Below, piece after piece: positions 7,744 to 15,530 of a DNA stretch of 47,453 nt. This DNA comes from an uncultured Angelakisella sp. (GTDB taxonomy: Bacteria > Bacillota > Clostridia > Oscillospirales > Ruminococcaceae): assembly GCA_910585535.1 (NCBI GenBank), contig CAJUFK010000014.1:1-47453 (forward strand), in the 5' to 3' direction. The translations under genes were made by a program, and so were the position numbers. The notes under the pieces are model-generated. The model did not search any database, was not told where the DNA came from, and saw only the letters and a list, made by a program, of their open reading frames with translations. The first letter of the stretch is position 1; each line of letters opens with the position of its first letter.

Positions 7744-8886
7744 CTACGGCATGGTTCGGGGCGGCCGCCCGGCAATTTCCAGATCCTTGTGGTACCACTT
7801 GGTTCCGTTCCGGGCGTCAAACCGCCCTGCCACTTCCTCCGCCTGGCTGTGGAAAAATTCCGCCAGAGCTTTGACGTTGTAGACCCCGTCCTCCTGCCAG
7901 AGGGAAAACTCCTGGGGCAGTTCCAGCTTCACCGTCTCCATCCGCTTAGAAAGCTCCCGGAAGGTCAGCCACGCCCCCTTGGAAAAGTCGTATACCAAAA
8001 GCTGATCCCACATCCCCAAACTCCAAGCCAGGCGCTTCTCCGCCAGAGCCACCGCCCGGTCGTTGTCGGTGTGGGCCCAGCATTGCAGCACCGCCCCGAC
8101 GTAGTCCAGGTTGGACCGGTCCTTATCCCCCTTGCGGTACAGGGCCTCCGCCGTAGGCGCAGCCTCCTTGTAGTCCCCCCGCCGGTAGGCGTCTTCCAGG
8201 TAGGCCAGCCACATCTTCTGGGGGGTGTCGGAGCAGAAGGAGATCCGCCCCTCCCTGAGAGGCCGTCCGTATTCGTCCGCCGCCTCCCGGTCCCCAGCCA
8301 GCAGGCTCATCCGCACCGCGTAGCTCCGCTCGCAGGCCCGGCAGTCGGAAATGGCGTCCCGCCCGGTTTTCCAGAATTTTTCAAAATACTGGTAGGCCCG
8401 GTCAAAATCCACCGGCACCAGGAATTGGAACATCTGCTGATAATAGGTCCGCAGCCCCAAGCCCCCGAACCGCTTCACCAGGGAGTGGTAATCCTCCATC
8501 AGCTTTTCCCACTGGGCCAGGGGGATCTGGGGCAGGCTGGCGATGGGGTCCACCCCCATCTGCATAATCATCAGGTACATCTCCTTGCCGTTGGCCCCCA
8601 AGACGTCGGGATGCTCCTCGAAGATGGCCTGGAACTCCGCCGCCACCGGCATACATTTGGGGGGATCGTCCCGGAAGATGGCCTCACAGGCGTAGTCGTA
8701 CCGGAAAAAGAGCCGCCACCGGTGGTCCTCCTGCCGGTCCGCCTGGGCGATGGCCTCCCGCAGGGCTGCCATCCGGGGCGCGCCCCCAGGCAGCCGCTGG
8801 ATCTCCTCGTTAAGAGCCGGGCCATTGTACCGCAGGGCTTTTCTCCTGGGCTTGTCGTTCCAGCTGTTGTCCTTAAAATCGTTCAT
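7744..8886 (-). CDS. uncharacterised 380-aa helical-repeat (TPR-like) protein
   Basis: Not recognised as a named family. The protein is cytosolic, rich in aromatic residues and composed of helix pairs that look like degenerate TPR or SEL1-type repeats (for example FDRAYQYFEKFWKTGRDAI, AYLEDAYRRGDYKEAAPTA and NDRAVALAEKRLAWSLG). The ATG follows AAAGGA. It begins 21 bases behind the Imm1-like gene and is the last gene of a three-gene operon that starts at 10133. A scaffold or inhibitor role is possible, but nothing in the sequence fixes it. Confidence 0.6.
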   Translation of the reverse strand: MNDFKDNSWNDKPRRKALRYNGPALNEEIQRLPGGAPRMAALREAIAQADRQEDHRWRLFFRYDYACEAIFRDDPPKCMPVAAEFQAIFEEHPDVLGANGKEMYLMIMQMGVDPIASLPQIPLAQWEKLMEDYHSLVKRFGGLGLRTYYQQMFQFLVPVDFDRAYQYFEKFWKTGRDAISDCRACERSYAVRMSLLAGDREAADEYGRPLREGRISFCSDTPQKMWLAYLEDAYRRGDYKEAAPTAEALYRKGDKDRSNLDYVGAVLQCWAHTDNDRAVALAEKRLAWSLGMWDQLLVYDFSKGAWLTFRELSKRMETVKLELPQEFSLWQEDGVYNVKALAEFFHSQAEEVAGRFDARNGTKWYHKDLEIAGRPPRTMP

Positions 8887-8907
8887 CCCGCATCGTCCTT
8901 TCCTGTT

Positions 8908-9336
8908 TTAGTGAATGGTATGCTCCCATTGGCAGCCGCCCCACGGCTCCCCCGTTTTCCAAAACTCCGCTGCGGCCTCCCGCAGCAGATCCAGGTTCCG
9001 GGTGGCGTGCTTCTTGGGGGTAGGCCCGTTCCCGGTGAGGTTCAGCGGCTCCTCACTCTCCGGTTCCTCGGGGCTTATCAGCTCGTAGTAGTGTTCCACG
9101 TCCTTGACGATGTACACCGTCCCCCACCCCTCCCGGATGTCCATAACCAGGCTGTCCTCCCTCGTTTCGTTGTCCATCTGGGCAAAGGTTACCTGCCCGG
9201 CGGCGATCTGGGAGGCCAGCCGCTCCAGCACCGGTGGGGTCAGGGCGTCCCCCTGGCTGTAGGGGAGCCGTTCCCCCGCCGGGGTTTCCCTGGTGTACCG
9301 GACAAAGACAGAGAAAACAAACCTATCTTTACTCAT
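8908..9336 (-). CDS. 142-aa protein, Imm1-like immunity candidate
   Basis: A small soluble protein. Its C-terminal part, TRNLDLLREAAAEFWKTGEP, followed by a tryptophan strand (CQWEH), follows the pattern of Imm1-type immunity proteins, in which an aromatic-x-TG turn after a helix is followed by a short strand. The start is taken at ATG 9336, whose ATGA overlaps the stop of the upstream gene. A TTG twelve bases earlier is the alternative and sits directly behind GGAAGG. The family call is tentative. Confidence 0.5.
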   Translation of the reverse strand: MSKDRFVFSVFVRYTRETPAGERLPYSQGDALTPPVLERLASQIAAGQVTFAQMDNETREDSLVMDIREGWGTVYIVKDVEHYYELISPEEPESEEPLNLTGNGPTPKKHATRNLDLLREAAAEFWKTGEPWGGCQWEHTIH

Positions 9337-10133
9337 ATTGTAATGCAACCTTCCTTTTTCTGTTGGATGATCTCCCGGACCTCCTTCTCCCAGGGAAGGA
9401 TGAGCCCCGCCGTCTCCGCCGGGACGTCCTCCAGCAGCTCCCAGGGCAGCTCCAGGACCTTTACCTTACAGGTCATCCCCCGCTGGTGGGCCAGCCGGAC
9501 AAGGGCCAAGCCCCAGCTGTCCAGGATACAGGGATTATGCCGCCCCTGCCGCCGCAGGACCCCGATGCGCCGCTGGAGGTACTTGTCGAAGGCTTTTTGG
9601 TCCCCATAGGCGATGGCCCACTTGCACTGGTCCACCTCATCATCCAGCCGCCGGTCCTCGGGGTCGGGAGGAAGGGCCCGCTGGGCCTCCTCATATCTCC
9701 CCAGGACCAGCAGTCCCTCAATAGTGTCTTCTCCGGTCATGGCCAGGGTCAGCTCCCGGTGGTTTGCCAGGATGCCGTCCTTGGAGTAGTTGATATTCAG
9801 CTTTTGGAAGTCGTAGTGGTCGAGCCACTTCCCCTGGTAGTAGGGGAAGCCTGCCCGGCGGAGGTCATAGCACAGGGCCCCGGCCCTGGCGGCCAGGTAG
9901 TAGCTCTTCTGGGCTTGGGGGGCGTTTTGATCCAGGGCAAGGAAGGCATCCCCTTCGCTGGAATAGCGGTGGTGGAGGTCGCGGCACTTGCCGATCAAGT
10001 GGAGGTAGTCATTTCCCCGAACTGCCTCCCCCAGGCGTTCGACGGCAAGGTCTCGGAACTCGTCGATCCACTTTTCCCGGTAGGTCCGGGTATCCTGGTA
10101 AAATTCGTCCAGCAGTTTGGTAGTGTACAGCAT
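9333..10133 (-). CDS. 266-aa protein, Imm49-like immunity candidate
   Basis: First gene of a three-gene coupled operon. An all-helical cytosolic protein. The stretch KAFDKYLQRRIGVLRRQGRH, followed by a small-residue and hydrophobic helix, then RGMTCKVKVLELPWELLE, resembles the C-terminal half of Imm49 immunity proteins. The ATG follows CGGAGG and starts MLYTTKLLDEFYQDT. The similarity is a memory-based pattern match; a profile search is needed. Confidence 0.5.
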   Translation of the reverse strand: MLYTTKLLDEFYQDTRTYREKWIDEFRDLAVERLGEAVRGNDYLHLIGKCRDLHHRYSSEGDAFLALDQNAPQAQKSYYLAARAGALCYDLRRAGFPYYQGKWLDHYDFQKLNINYSKDGILANHRELTLAMTGEDTIEGLLVLGRYEEAQRALPPDPEDRRLDDEVDQCKWAIAYGDQKAFDKYLQRRIGVLRRQGRHNPCILDSWGLALVRLAHQRGMTCKVKVLELPWELLEDVPAETAGLILPWEKEVREIIQQKKEGCITI

Positions 10134-10189
10134 AGGGCACCTCCGTTTTTCTGCCTTTCATCTTAGCATAAAATCCCAGGAAAATCCAG

Positions 10190-10288
10190 CCCCTTTTACT
10201 GCTGTACCGGGACCCAGGATGTGCCTGGAGCCGCAAGTGGGCTAGCCGCCCACAGGCACCCCCTCCCCGGCGCTCCGCGGCTAAGGGT
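10190..10288 (-). repeat. dispersed GC-rich palindromic repeat, copy 1 (inverted)
   Basis: Read on the minus strand it contains the core GCGGAGCGCCGGGGAGGGGG, then TGCCTG and a GGGC-GCTA-GCCC type hairpin, followed by GGCTCCAGGCAC. The same blocks occur at 10780, 13106 and 13274 on the plus strand. In this copy the CTCCAGGCAC block follows the core rather than preceding it, so the order is permuted. Confidence 0.7.
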
Positions 10289-10329
10289 TTGCAGAGCATT
10301 TTGAGGTCACAAGGAGGCTGTCCCATGTA

Positions 10330-10551
10330 GCATTCTTTTTTGCACATCCTTCCTCACCCTGGGAACGAGGGACGAATGAAAACACCAATGGTCTGCTTCG
10401 TCAGTATGTCCCCAAGCACACCTACAAGGTCCCCTTCTCCGAAGCCCTGCTTGAATGTTTTACCCATAAGCTAAATCACAGACCTCGCAAATGCCTTTCC
10501 TGGAAATCTCCCTTTGAAGTTTTCTTCCATATTTCTTTGCACTTGACTTGA
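10330..10551 (+). pseudogene. IS30-family transposase remnant, C-terminal 70 residues
   Basis: One open frame encodes the conserved end of an IS30-type transposase: PSSPWERGTNENTNGLLRQY, then a KLNHRPRKCLSWKSPFEVF block and a short LHLT tail before TGA. The glutamate of WERGTNEN is part of the catalytic triad. Everything upstream of about 10330 is unrelated or decayed, and the DNA there merges into the palindromic repeat at 10190, so the N-terminal three quarters is lost. A stretch TTGACTTGACAATTCCC follows the stop and may be an old terminal repeat. No activity is expected. Confidence 0.88.
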
Positions 10552-10720
10552 CAATTCCCAGCGACAGAAAGGGACCCCCCGCCGGGTAGGCGAAACGCCG
10601 TTGAGCCATCAATAACAGCCAAGCCCCAGAATGAAAACCCGGAGAGGGGACGCCCAAAGGGCCACTACCTATAAAAAGGCAGTGCGTTTTCAATCAGGCG
10701 CAGAACCCAGGGGCACCGCA

Positions 10721-10754
10721 AAATCGCCCCCCGCAACCTGGCAAGGGGCGATTT
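10721..10754. repeat. perfect 10-bp stem hairpin
   Basis: AAATCGCCCC and GGGGCGATTT are perfect inverted repeats around a 14-base loop. The T-tract is short on either strand. It lies in the non-coding stretch 10552-10780, in which I see no gene; it may be a remnant terminator for the lost insertion sequence. Confidence 0.5.
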
Positions 10755-10779
10755 CCACCTTCCGCCTTTTACTAGCTAC

Positions 10780-10896
10780 GACTCCAGGCACAACCTACGC
10801 CCCGGCACAACCGTTAGCCGCAGAGCGGCGGGGAGGGTGTGCGTGTGGGCGCTAGCCCACCGCCGGGGAGGGTGTGCGTGTGGGCGCTAGCCCGCT
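10780..10896 (+). repeat. dispersed GC-rich palindromic repeat, copy 2, with 35-bp tandem duplication
   Basis: Starts with GACTCCAGGCACAACC and contains the core twice in tandem: the unit GGGGAGGGTGTGCGTGTGGG followed by CGCTAGCCC occurs at about 10826-10860 and again at 10861-10895, with a 35-base period. Each unit carries a small GGGC-GCTAG-CCC stem. It ends about 40 bases upstream of the fhs promoter. Confidence 0.75.
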
Positions 10897-10935
10897 AAAA
10901 TTTTTTGTACCCCCTTTCCCCTTTTGGCTTAAATA

Positions 10936-10944
10936 TGGTATGAT
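10936..10944 (+). promoter_or_regulatory. extended -10 promoter of fhs
   Basis: TGGTATGAT forms an extended -10 (TG-N-TATGAT) about 80 bases before the fhs start. The -35 region is poor (TTTCCC at a spacing of 18), as is common with extended -10 promoters. Moderate confidence. Confidence 0.45.
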
Positions 10945-11024
10945 AGGAACCAGTACATTTCTTCCTGGGCGTATCACCCAGAAAGAACAACTGCCGACGT
11001 GCCAGAACAAAGGAGGTTTTTCCC

Positions 11025-12698
11025 ATGATGACTGACATCGAAATCGCCAAGTCCGCTTCCCCCCTCCATATCCGAGAGGTAGCCGCAGGGCTGGGTATCC
11101 CCGAAGATGCCTTGGAATACTATGGCAAGTATAAGGCCAAGCTGGAAGAGGGCTTCATCCGGCAGATGGAGAACCGCCCCAACGGTAAACTGGTCCTGGT
11201 CACCGCCATCTCCCCTACCCCCATGGGAGAGGGAAAGACCACCACCACCGTGGGCCTGGGGGAGGCCATGCCCTTGGTGGGACAGAAGGCCATCATCGCC
11301 CTGCGTGAGCCCAGCCTGGGCCCCGTCTTTGGTATCAAGGGCGGCGCCGCAGGGGGCGGATATGCCCAGGTGCTGCCTATGGAGGACATCAACCTCCATT
11401 TCACCGGGGATATGCACGCCATCACCGCCGCCAACAATCTTCTCTGTGCGGTACTGGACAATTCCCTCCAGCAGGGAAATCCCCTGAAGATCGACACCCG
11501 GCGGATCCTCTTTAAGCGCTGCATGGATATGAACGACCGGGCCCTGCGGAACATCATCGTGGGCCTGGGGGGCCGGGTCAACGGCGTTCCCCGGGAGGAT
11601 GGATTCCAGATCACCGTAGCCAGCGAGATTATGGCCATCTTCTGCCTGGCCAGCGATATGGAGGACCTGAAGCGCCGCCTGGGGAACATCCTGGTGGCCT
11701 ACGACACCGAGGGCGGACCGGTCTACGCCAAGGATCTCCGGTGCGTGGGGGCAATGGCCGCCCTTCTCCGGGATGCCTTTAAGCCCAATCTGGTCCAGAC
11801 CCTTACAGGCACCCCCTGCCTGATGCACGGCGGACCCTTCGCCAACATCGCCCATGGCTGCAATTCCATCCGGGCTACCCGGCTGGCGCTGAAGCTGGCG
11901 GACATCACCATCACCGAAGCAGGGTTTGGCTCCGACCTGGGGGCGGAAAAGTTCCTGGACATCAAGTGCCCCACTGCCGGCATTGCCCCCAGCTGCATTG
12001 TGCTGGTGGCCACTGTTCGGGCTTTGAAGTACAACGGCGGCGTCCCCAAGGACAAGGTGACAGAGCCTAACAAGGCGGCTTTGGAGAAGGGCATTGTCAA
12101 CCTGGCGGCCCATCTTGCCAATATGCAGAAGTACGGTGTTCCTGTGGTGGTGGCCATCAACCGCTTCCCCCAGGACACAGTGGAGGAGCTGGACTACATC
12201 GCCGCTTACTGCCGGGAGCAGGGGGCGGAGTTTGCCCTTTCCGAGGTCTTCTCCAAGGGCGCCGAGGGCGGCGTGGAGCTGGCCAAGAAGGTGGTGGAAG
12301 CGGTTGGGAAGCCCGGGGAGTTCCGCTCCATCGTAGCCGGGTGCAGTTCCATCCAAGAGCGGCTGGAGACCATCGCCAAGGAGATTTACGGGGCTCGGGA
12401 GGTACACTACACCCCGGCGGCGCAGAAGGCGCTGCGGGACATTTTGGCGTTGGATGCAGCCATGGATGAGAAGCCGGTTTGTGTTGCCAAGACGCAATAC
12501 TCCCTCTCTGACGATCCTGCCAAGCTGGGGCGGCCCACCGATTTCGCCATTACGGTGCGGGATATTCGGTTATCCAACGGGGCGGGGTTTGTGGTTGCGC
12601 TGACAGGGGATATTATGACGATGCCGGGGCTGCCCAAGGCGCCGGCGGCACAGGGGATTGATGTAGACGAGAAGGGAGATATTTGGGGGCTGTTTTGA
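11025..12698 (+). CDS. fhs: formate--tetrahydrofolate ligase
   Basis: ATP-dependent synthesis of 10-formyl-THF from formate, supplying one-carbon units for purines or, in acetogens, the Wood-Ljungdahl methyl branch. 557 residues, the standard length. Nucleotide loop TPMGEGKTTTTVGLGEAM at about 65-82, then LREPSLGPVFGIKGGAAGGG and NLHFTGD, all canonical. The first ATG at 11025 is eight bases behind AAAGGAGG; a second ATG follows directly. It is monocistronic: repeats lie on both sides and the neighbours are on the other strand. No other Wood-Ljungdahl gene is present here. Confidence 0.97.
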   Translation: MMTDIEIAKSASPLHIREVAAGLGIPEDALEYYGKYKAKLEEGFIRQMENRPNGKLVLVTAISPTPMGEGKTTTTVGLGEAMPLVGQKAIIALREPSLGPVFGIKGGAAGGGYAQVLPMEDINLHFTGDMHAITAANNLLCAVLDNSLQQGNPLKIDTRRILFKRCMDMNDRALRNIIVGLGGRVNGVPREDGFQITVASEIMAIFCLASDMEDLKRRLGNILVAYDTEGGPVYAKDLRCVGAMAALLRDAFKPNLVQTLTGTPCLMHGGPFANIAHGCNSIRATRLALKLADITITEAGFGSDLGAEKFLDIKCPTAGIAPSCIVLVATVRALKYNGGVPKDKVTEPNKAALEKGIVNLAAHLANMQKYGVPVVVAINRFPQDTVEELDYIAAYCREQGAEFALSEVFSKGAEGGVELAKKVVEAVGKPGEFRSIVAGCSSIQERLETIAKEIYGAREVHYTPAAQKALRDILALDAAMDEKPVCVAKTQYSLSDDPAKLGRPTDFAITVRDIRLSNGAGFVVALTGDIMTMPGLPKAPAAQGIDVDEKGDIWGLF

Positions 12699-12835
12699 GG
12701 GGAGCTTGTATCAATCGACAGGTTTTATCCCTTCGGTTATAAATACAGCTTCTAAAAGTTTCGCTCAAGCCTTTGGATTCCATCCTGGGGAATGGCAGCG
12801 GTAGATGGCTCAACGGCGTTTGCCCTTCCGGCGGA

Positions 12836-12863
12836 CCTCCTTTCTGCCGCGGCAGAAAGGAGG
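12836..12863. repeat. perfect 28-bp palindrome
   Basis: Two 14-base halves (CCTCCTTTCTGCCG and its exact complement) meet at a central CCGCGG. It is followed by a second dyad, CAGGGGCTTTGCCCCTG, about 20 bases on. It lies downstream of fhs in a 647-base stretch without genes (12699-13345) that is filled with palindromes. There is no T-run, so this is more likely a repeat element than a simple terminator. Confidence 0.7.
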
Positions 12864-13105
12864 CAAAGAGCGCCCAGGGGCTTTGCCCCTGGACCCCTGG
12901 AGAACGGCCAAAGGACTCCGGCCTATGGTTTACAATCCAACCCGCCGCCCTGTTTGTCTTGGGCTGTGCGGTCCCCGTCCGTCTCTGCTGAACGGTTTCT
13001 GGTCCGTCCCCTAGGGATGGGCTCCGGCGGCGGTGGTAACAATGGCAACTTGGCTTGCTACGTCCACCTAAGTCCGTCCGGGCGTTTCCGCTTTTTTCAG
13101 CTTCC

Positions 13106-13190
13106 GACTCCAGGCACAACCCAGGTTCCAGCACAACCGTTAGGCGCGGAGCGCCGGGGAGGGGGTGCCTGCGGGCGCTAGCCCGCCGCT
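13106..13190 (+). repeat. dispersed GC-rich palindromic repeat, copy 3
   Basis: GACTCCAGGCACAACC, a short spacer, ACAACCGTTAGGCGCGGAGC, GCCGGGGAGGGGGTGCCTGC and GGGCGCTAGCCC follow in order. The GGCGCGGAGCGCC part and the GGGC-GCTA-GCCC part are each self-complementary. Closest to copy 4 at 13274. Confidence 0.75.
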
Positions 13191-13208
13191 CAGTTGGCCG
13201 TATTTGGT

Positions 13209-13261
13209 GTTCCCCACTGCGGTGGGGAACCAGCCCTTCGGGCTAGAGCCGCTTCGCGGCT
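13209..13261. repeat. three consecutive tight hairpins
   Basis: GTTCCCCAC/GTGGGGAAC with a four-base loop, AGCCC/GGGCT with a TTC loop, and AGCCG/CGGCT with a short loop stand side by side between repeat copies 3 and 4. Each is perfect. This looks like part of the repeat cluster, perhaps a structured RNA end downstream of pgm or fhs. Confidence 0.6.
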
Positions 13262-13273
13262 GTTGTAGCTTAT

Positions 13274-13368
13274 GACTCCAGGCACAACCTACGCCCCGGC
13301 ACAACCGTTAGGTACGGAGTGCCGGGGAGGGTCTGCCTGCGGGTGCTAACCCGCCGCCGGGGAGGGGA
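13274..13368 (+). repeat. dispersed GC-rich palindromic repeat, copy 4, overlapping the pgm stop
   Basis: Same block order as copy 3 (GACTCCAGGCACAACC, CGTTAGGTACGGAGTGCC, GGGGAGGGTCTGCCTGC, GGGTGCTAACCC) followed by CGCCGCCGGGGAGGGG. Its right end runs into the 3' end of the phosphohexomutase gene and supplies that gene's last codons and stop. Confidence 0.7.
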
Positions 13369-14869
13369 TAGTGGTTAGATCCAAACGTGTCCACTTTGCC
13401 AAGAATATCCTCAGTTCCCCTAGGATCGCCTCAATTCCTCCCTCTCTGCTGCTTTCAACATTCAGCGGCATCAACGGATCATGCAGCGACATCCGTAGCA
13501 AAAACCATCCCTGCGCCCCGGGAACCGATACCCGAACCCCCTCGCAGTTGTCCGGCGCGATCTCCCATCCTGCCTGCTCCCCAGCGTAAGTCTCCAGCGC
13601 CGCCAGTACCTCCTGCCCGTAGCCCCGGAAATCCTCCCTGGTAATCTTCAGCCGGTATTCCTTCGCCTCCAAGGGCTCTTTCAGATCCCGCAGGAGATCC
13701 CCCAGGGTCCTCCCTTCCCGGCGCAGCCTGGCCGCCTGAATGACGATCTTTACCGCCGCATAAGCGCCGTCGTCCAGGAAGTAGTTCTCCCGCATGGCGG
13801 TATGCCCACTGGTCTCCATAGCCACCAGACAAGGGGTCCCCTCGCGGTTCAGGCGGATGCCCTCGTTGATGACGTTCTTGTACCCCCGCTTAAACCGCCG
13901 GTGGATCAGCCCCAGCCTGCCGGTGAGAAATTCCGCCAGCTCGGCGGAGGTCACCGAGTCGGTGACGATGGCAGAGCCAGGGGCCTCTTCGGCGGCAATG
14001 GCCCCCATAAGCCCGATGAGGCGGTTCCGGCAGAGTTCCTGCCCGTCCCGGTCCACCGCCCCTGCGCGGTCCACGTCGGTGTCGAAGATGAGACCCAGGT
14101 CGCAGCCGCCGTCCAGAACTGCCTTTTGAATGGCCGCCATAGCGGCCGGATCCTCCGGGTTGGGAACGTGGTTGGGGAACCTCCCGTCCGGCTCCAGAAA
14201 GACGCTGGCGGAGGTATCCGCCCCCAGGGGCTCCAGCACGTCCCGGGCGAAAAAGCCACCTGCGCCGTTCCCGGCATCTACAGCGATCCGGAAGCCCTCC
14301 AGGGGCTTTTCCCCGGCGCCAAGGCTTCCCAGGATGATCCCCCGAAGGTGGGCGGCGTAGGCTCCCATCAGGTCGGCGCGCTCCGCCTGGGGGCAGTCCC
14401 CCGGAAGGGTCTCCCCTTGTGGGATCGTTTCGGCCAGGGCCAGGATCTCCCGGATGTCCCCGGATTCCAGCCCGCCGTCCCGGGTAAAGAATTTCAGTCC
14501 GTTGCGGTTCCAGGGAAGATGGCTGGCGGTTACCATCACCGCCCCATCCCAGCCAAAGCCGGGAAGAACGGTGGACATAAACATGGCGGGGGTGCTGGCC
14601 ATGGCGCAGTCCCGGCAGGAGGCCCCTTCCAGGAGGACGCCCTCTGCCGCCTTGGCGGCAAGCTCCGGCCCGGAGAGCCGGGAATCCCGCCCCACGCCAA
14701 CGGTAAGTTTCCCAGGGGCCTTTCCCTTTTTCTTCCCCAGCCAGCGGGTAAAGGCCCGGGTGATAACCCCTGCCTTTTCCGGGGAAAGGGTTATCGCCTC
14801 CCCGGGGACGCCGGCAAGGGCCACCCCTCGAACATCGCTGCCGTTTTGCAGCTTGGCATAATCATTCAT
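13346..14869 (-). CDS. phosphoglucomutase/phosphomannomutase family enzyme
   Basis: Alpha-D-phosphohexomutase, 507 residues, probably interconverting glucose- or mannose-1- and 6-phosphates. Active-site serine in VTASHLPWNRNGLKFF (about 113), Mg loop FDTDVDRAG (about 262), sugar loop METSGHTAMREN (about 351), and a C-terminal phosphate-binding domain. The open frame extends upstream into the ABC gene, but the ATG at 14869 follows GGGAGGA and begins MNDYAKLQNGSDVRG. The last residues (SPAAG) are coded by the right end of repeat copy 4, so the element appears to have replaced the original terminus. Exact substrate not decidable. Confidence 0.88.
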   Translation of the reverse strand: MNDYAKLQNGSDVRGVALAGVPGEAITLSPEKAGVITRAFTRWLGKKKGKAPGKLTVGVGRDSRLSGPELAAKAAEGVLLEGASCRDCAMASTPAMFMSTVLPGFGWDGAVMVTASHLPWNRNGLKFFTRDGGLESGDIREILALAETIPQGETLPGDCPQAERADLMGAYAAHLRGIILGSLGAGEKPLEGFRIAVDAGNGAGGFFARDVLEPLGADTSASVFLEPDGRFPNHVPNPEDPAAMAAIQKAVLDGGCDLGLIFDTDVDRAGAVDRDGQELCRNRLIGLMGAIAAEEAPGSAIVTDSVTSAELAEFLTGRLGLIHRRFKRGYKNVINEGIRLNREGTPCLVAMETSGHTAMRENYFLDDGAYAAVKIVIQAARLRREGRTLGDLLRDLKEPLEAKEYRLKITREDFRGYGQEVLAALETYAGEQAGWEIAPDNCEGVRVSVPGAQGWFLLRMSLHDPLMPLNVESSREGGIEAILGELRIFLAKWTRLDLTTIPSPAAG

Positions 14870-14966
14870 GGTGTCTGTCCTCCCCATCGCTTTTTTACTA
14901 GTATAATGCAATCCTGCGAACAAATCAACTGGCGGGTCTTTGTTTCCGGTCCCCTTTGCGTCCCGT

Positions 14967-15530
14967 CTACAGCTCCACCACTCTGGCCCCCAGCAGCTCT
15001 GCCTCCTCCCGGTGATGCACCGCCGCAATGATCGCCCCTTGGGGAAAATGGTCCAGCAAAAACTCCGCCGCACGCCTGCGGTTCTCCTGGTCCAGCCCGG
15101 TGAAGGGCTCGTCTAAAATTGCCAGGCTGCTCCCCAGGGCCGCCGCCCTGGCGATGGCCACACGCCGGGCCATCCCTCCGCTGAGAGCCCCAGGCAAGCA
15201 GTTCCACTCCCCCTCCAGTCCCAAGGCGGCAAGAAACCCCAGCAGCTCTCCCCGGCTCCGCCCCGGGGCCGCCAGGGTCAGGTTTTCCAGAAGGGTCATC
15301 CCCGGGATCAGGCGGTTTTCCTGAAAGACCATGGAGACCCCCTCCGGGGGGATGCCGGCGACAATTCCCGCCTCCGGCTTCTCCAGGCCAGCCATCAGCC
15401 GCAGCAGAGTCGATTTCCCCCGGCCCGAAGGCCCCATTAGGGCCACCCGCTCCCCGGGATCCACCGACAGGGAAAAGTCCCGGAAAAGAGGTTTGCCGGG
15501 GTAGGAAAAAGCAACTTGGGAAAGCCTCAT
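14967..15530 (-). CDS. ABC transporter ATP-binding protein (nitrate/sulfonate/taurine type)
   Basis: ATPase of an importer of the SsuB/TauB type. Walker A GPSGRGKST at about 33-41, Q-loop VFQENRLIPGMTLLENL, signature LSGGMARRVAIARA, Walker B LAILDEPFTGLD and the switch histidine in AAVHH are all present. It has only 187 residues against about 240-260 usually; the C-terminal extension is missing, but the catalytic core is complete. The ATG overlaps the permease stop (ATGA). The ligand is unknown. Confidence 0.88.
   Translation of the reverse strand: MRLSQVAFSYPGKPLFRDFSLSVDPGERVALMGPSGRGKSTLLRLMAGLEKPEAGIVAGIPPEGVSMVFQENRLIPGMTLLENLTLAAPGRSRGELLGFLAALGLEGEWNCLPGALSGGMARRVAIARAAALGSSLAILDEPFTGLDQENRRRAAEFLLDHFPQGAIIAAVHHREEAELLGARVVEL

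Noticed and set aside
12699..12770. Terminator directly behind fhs
   Set aside because: No stem followed by a T-run could be found; only weak GTAT/ATAC complementarity.
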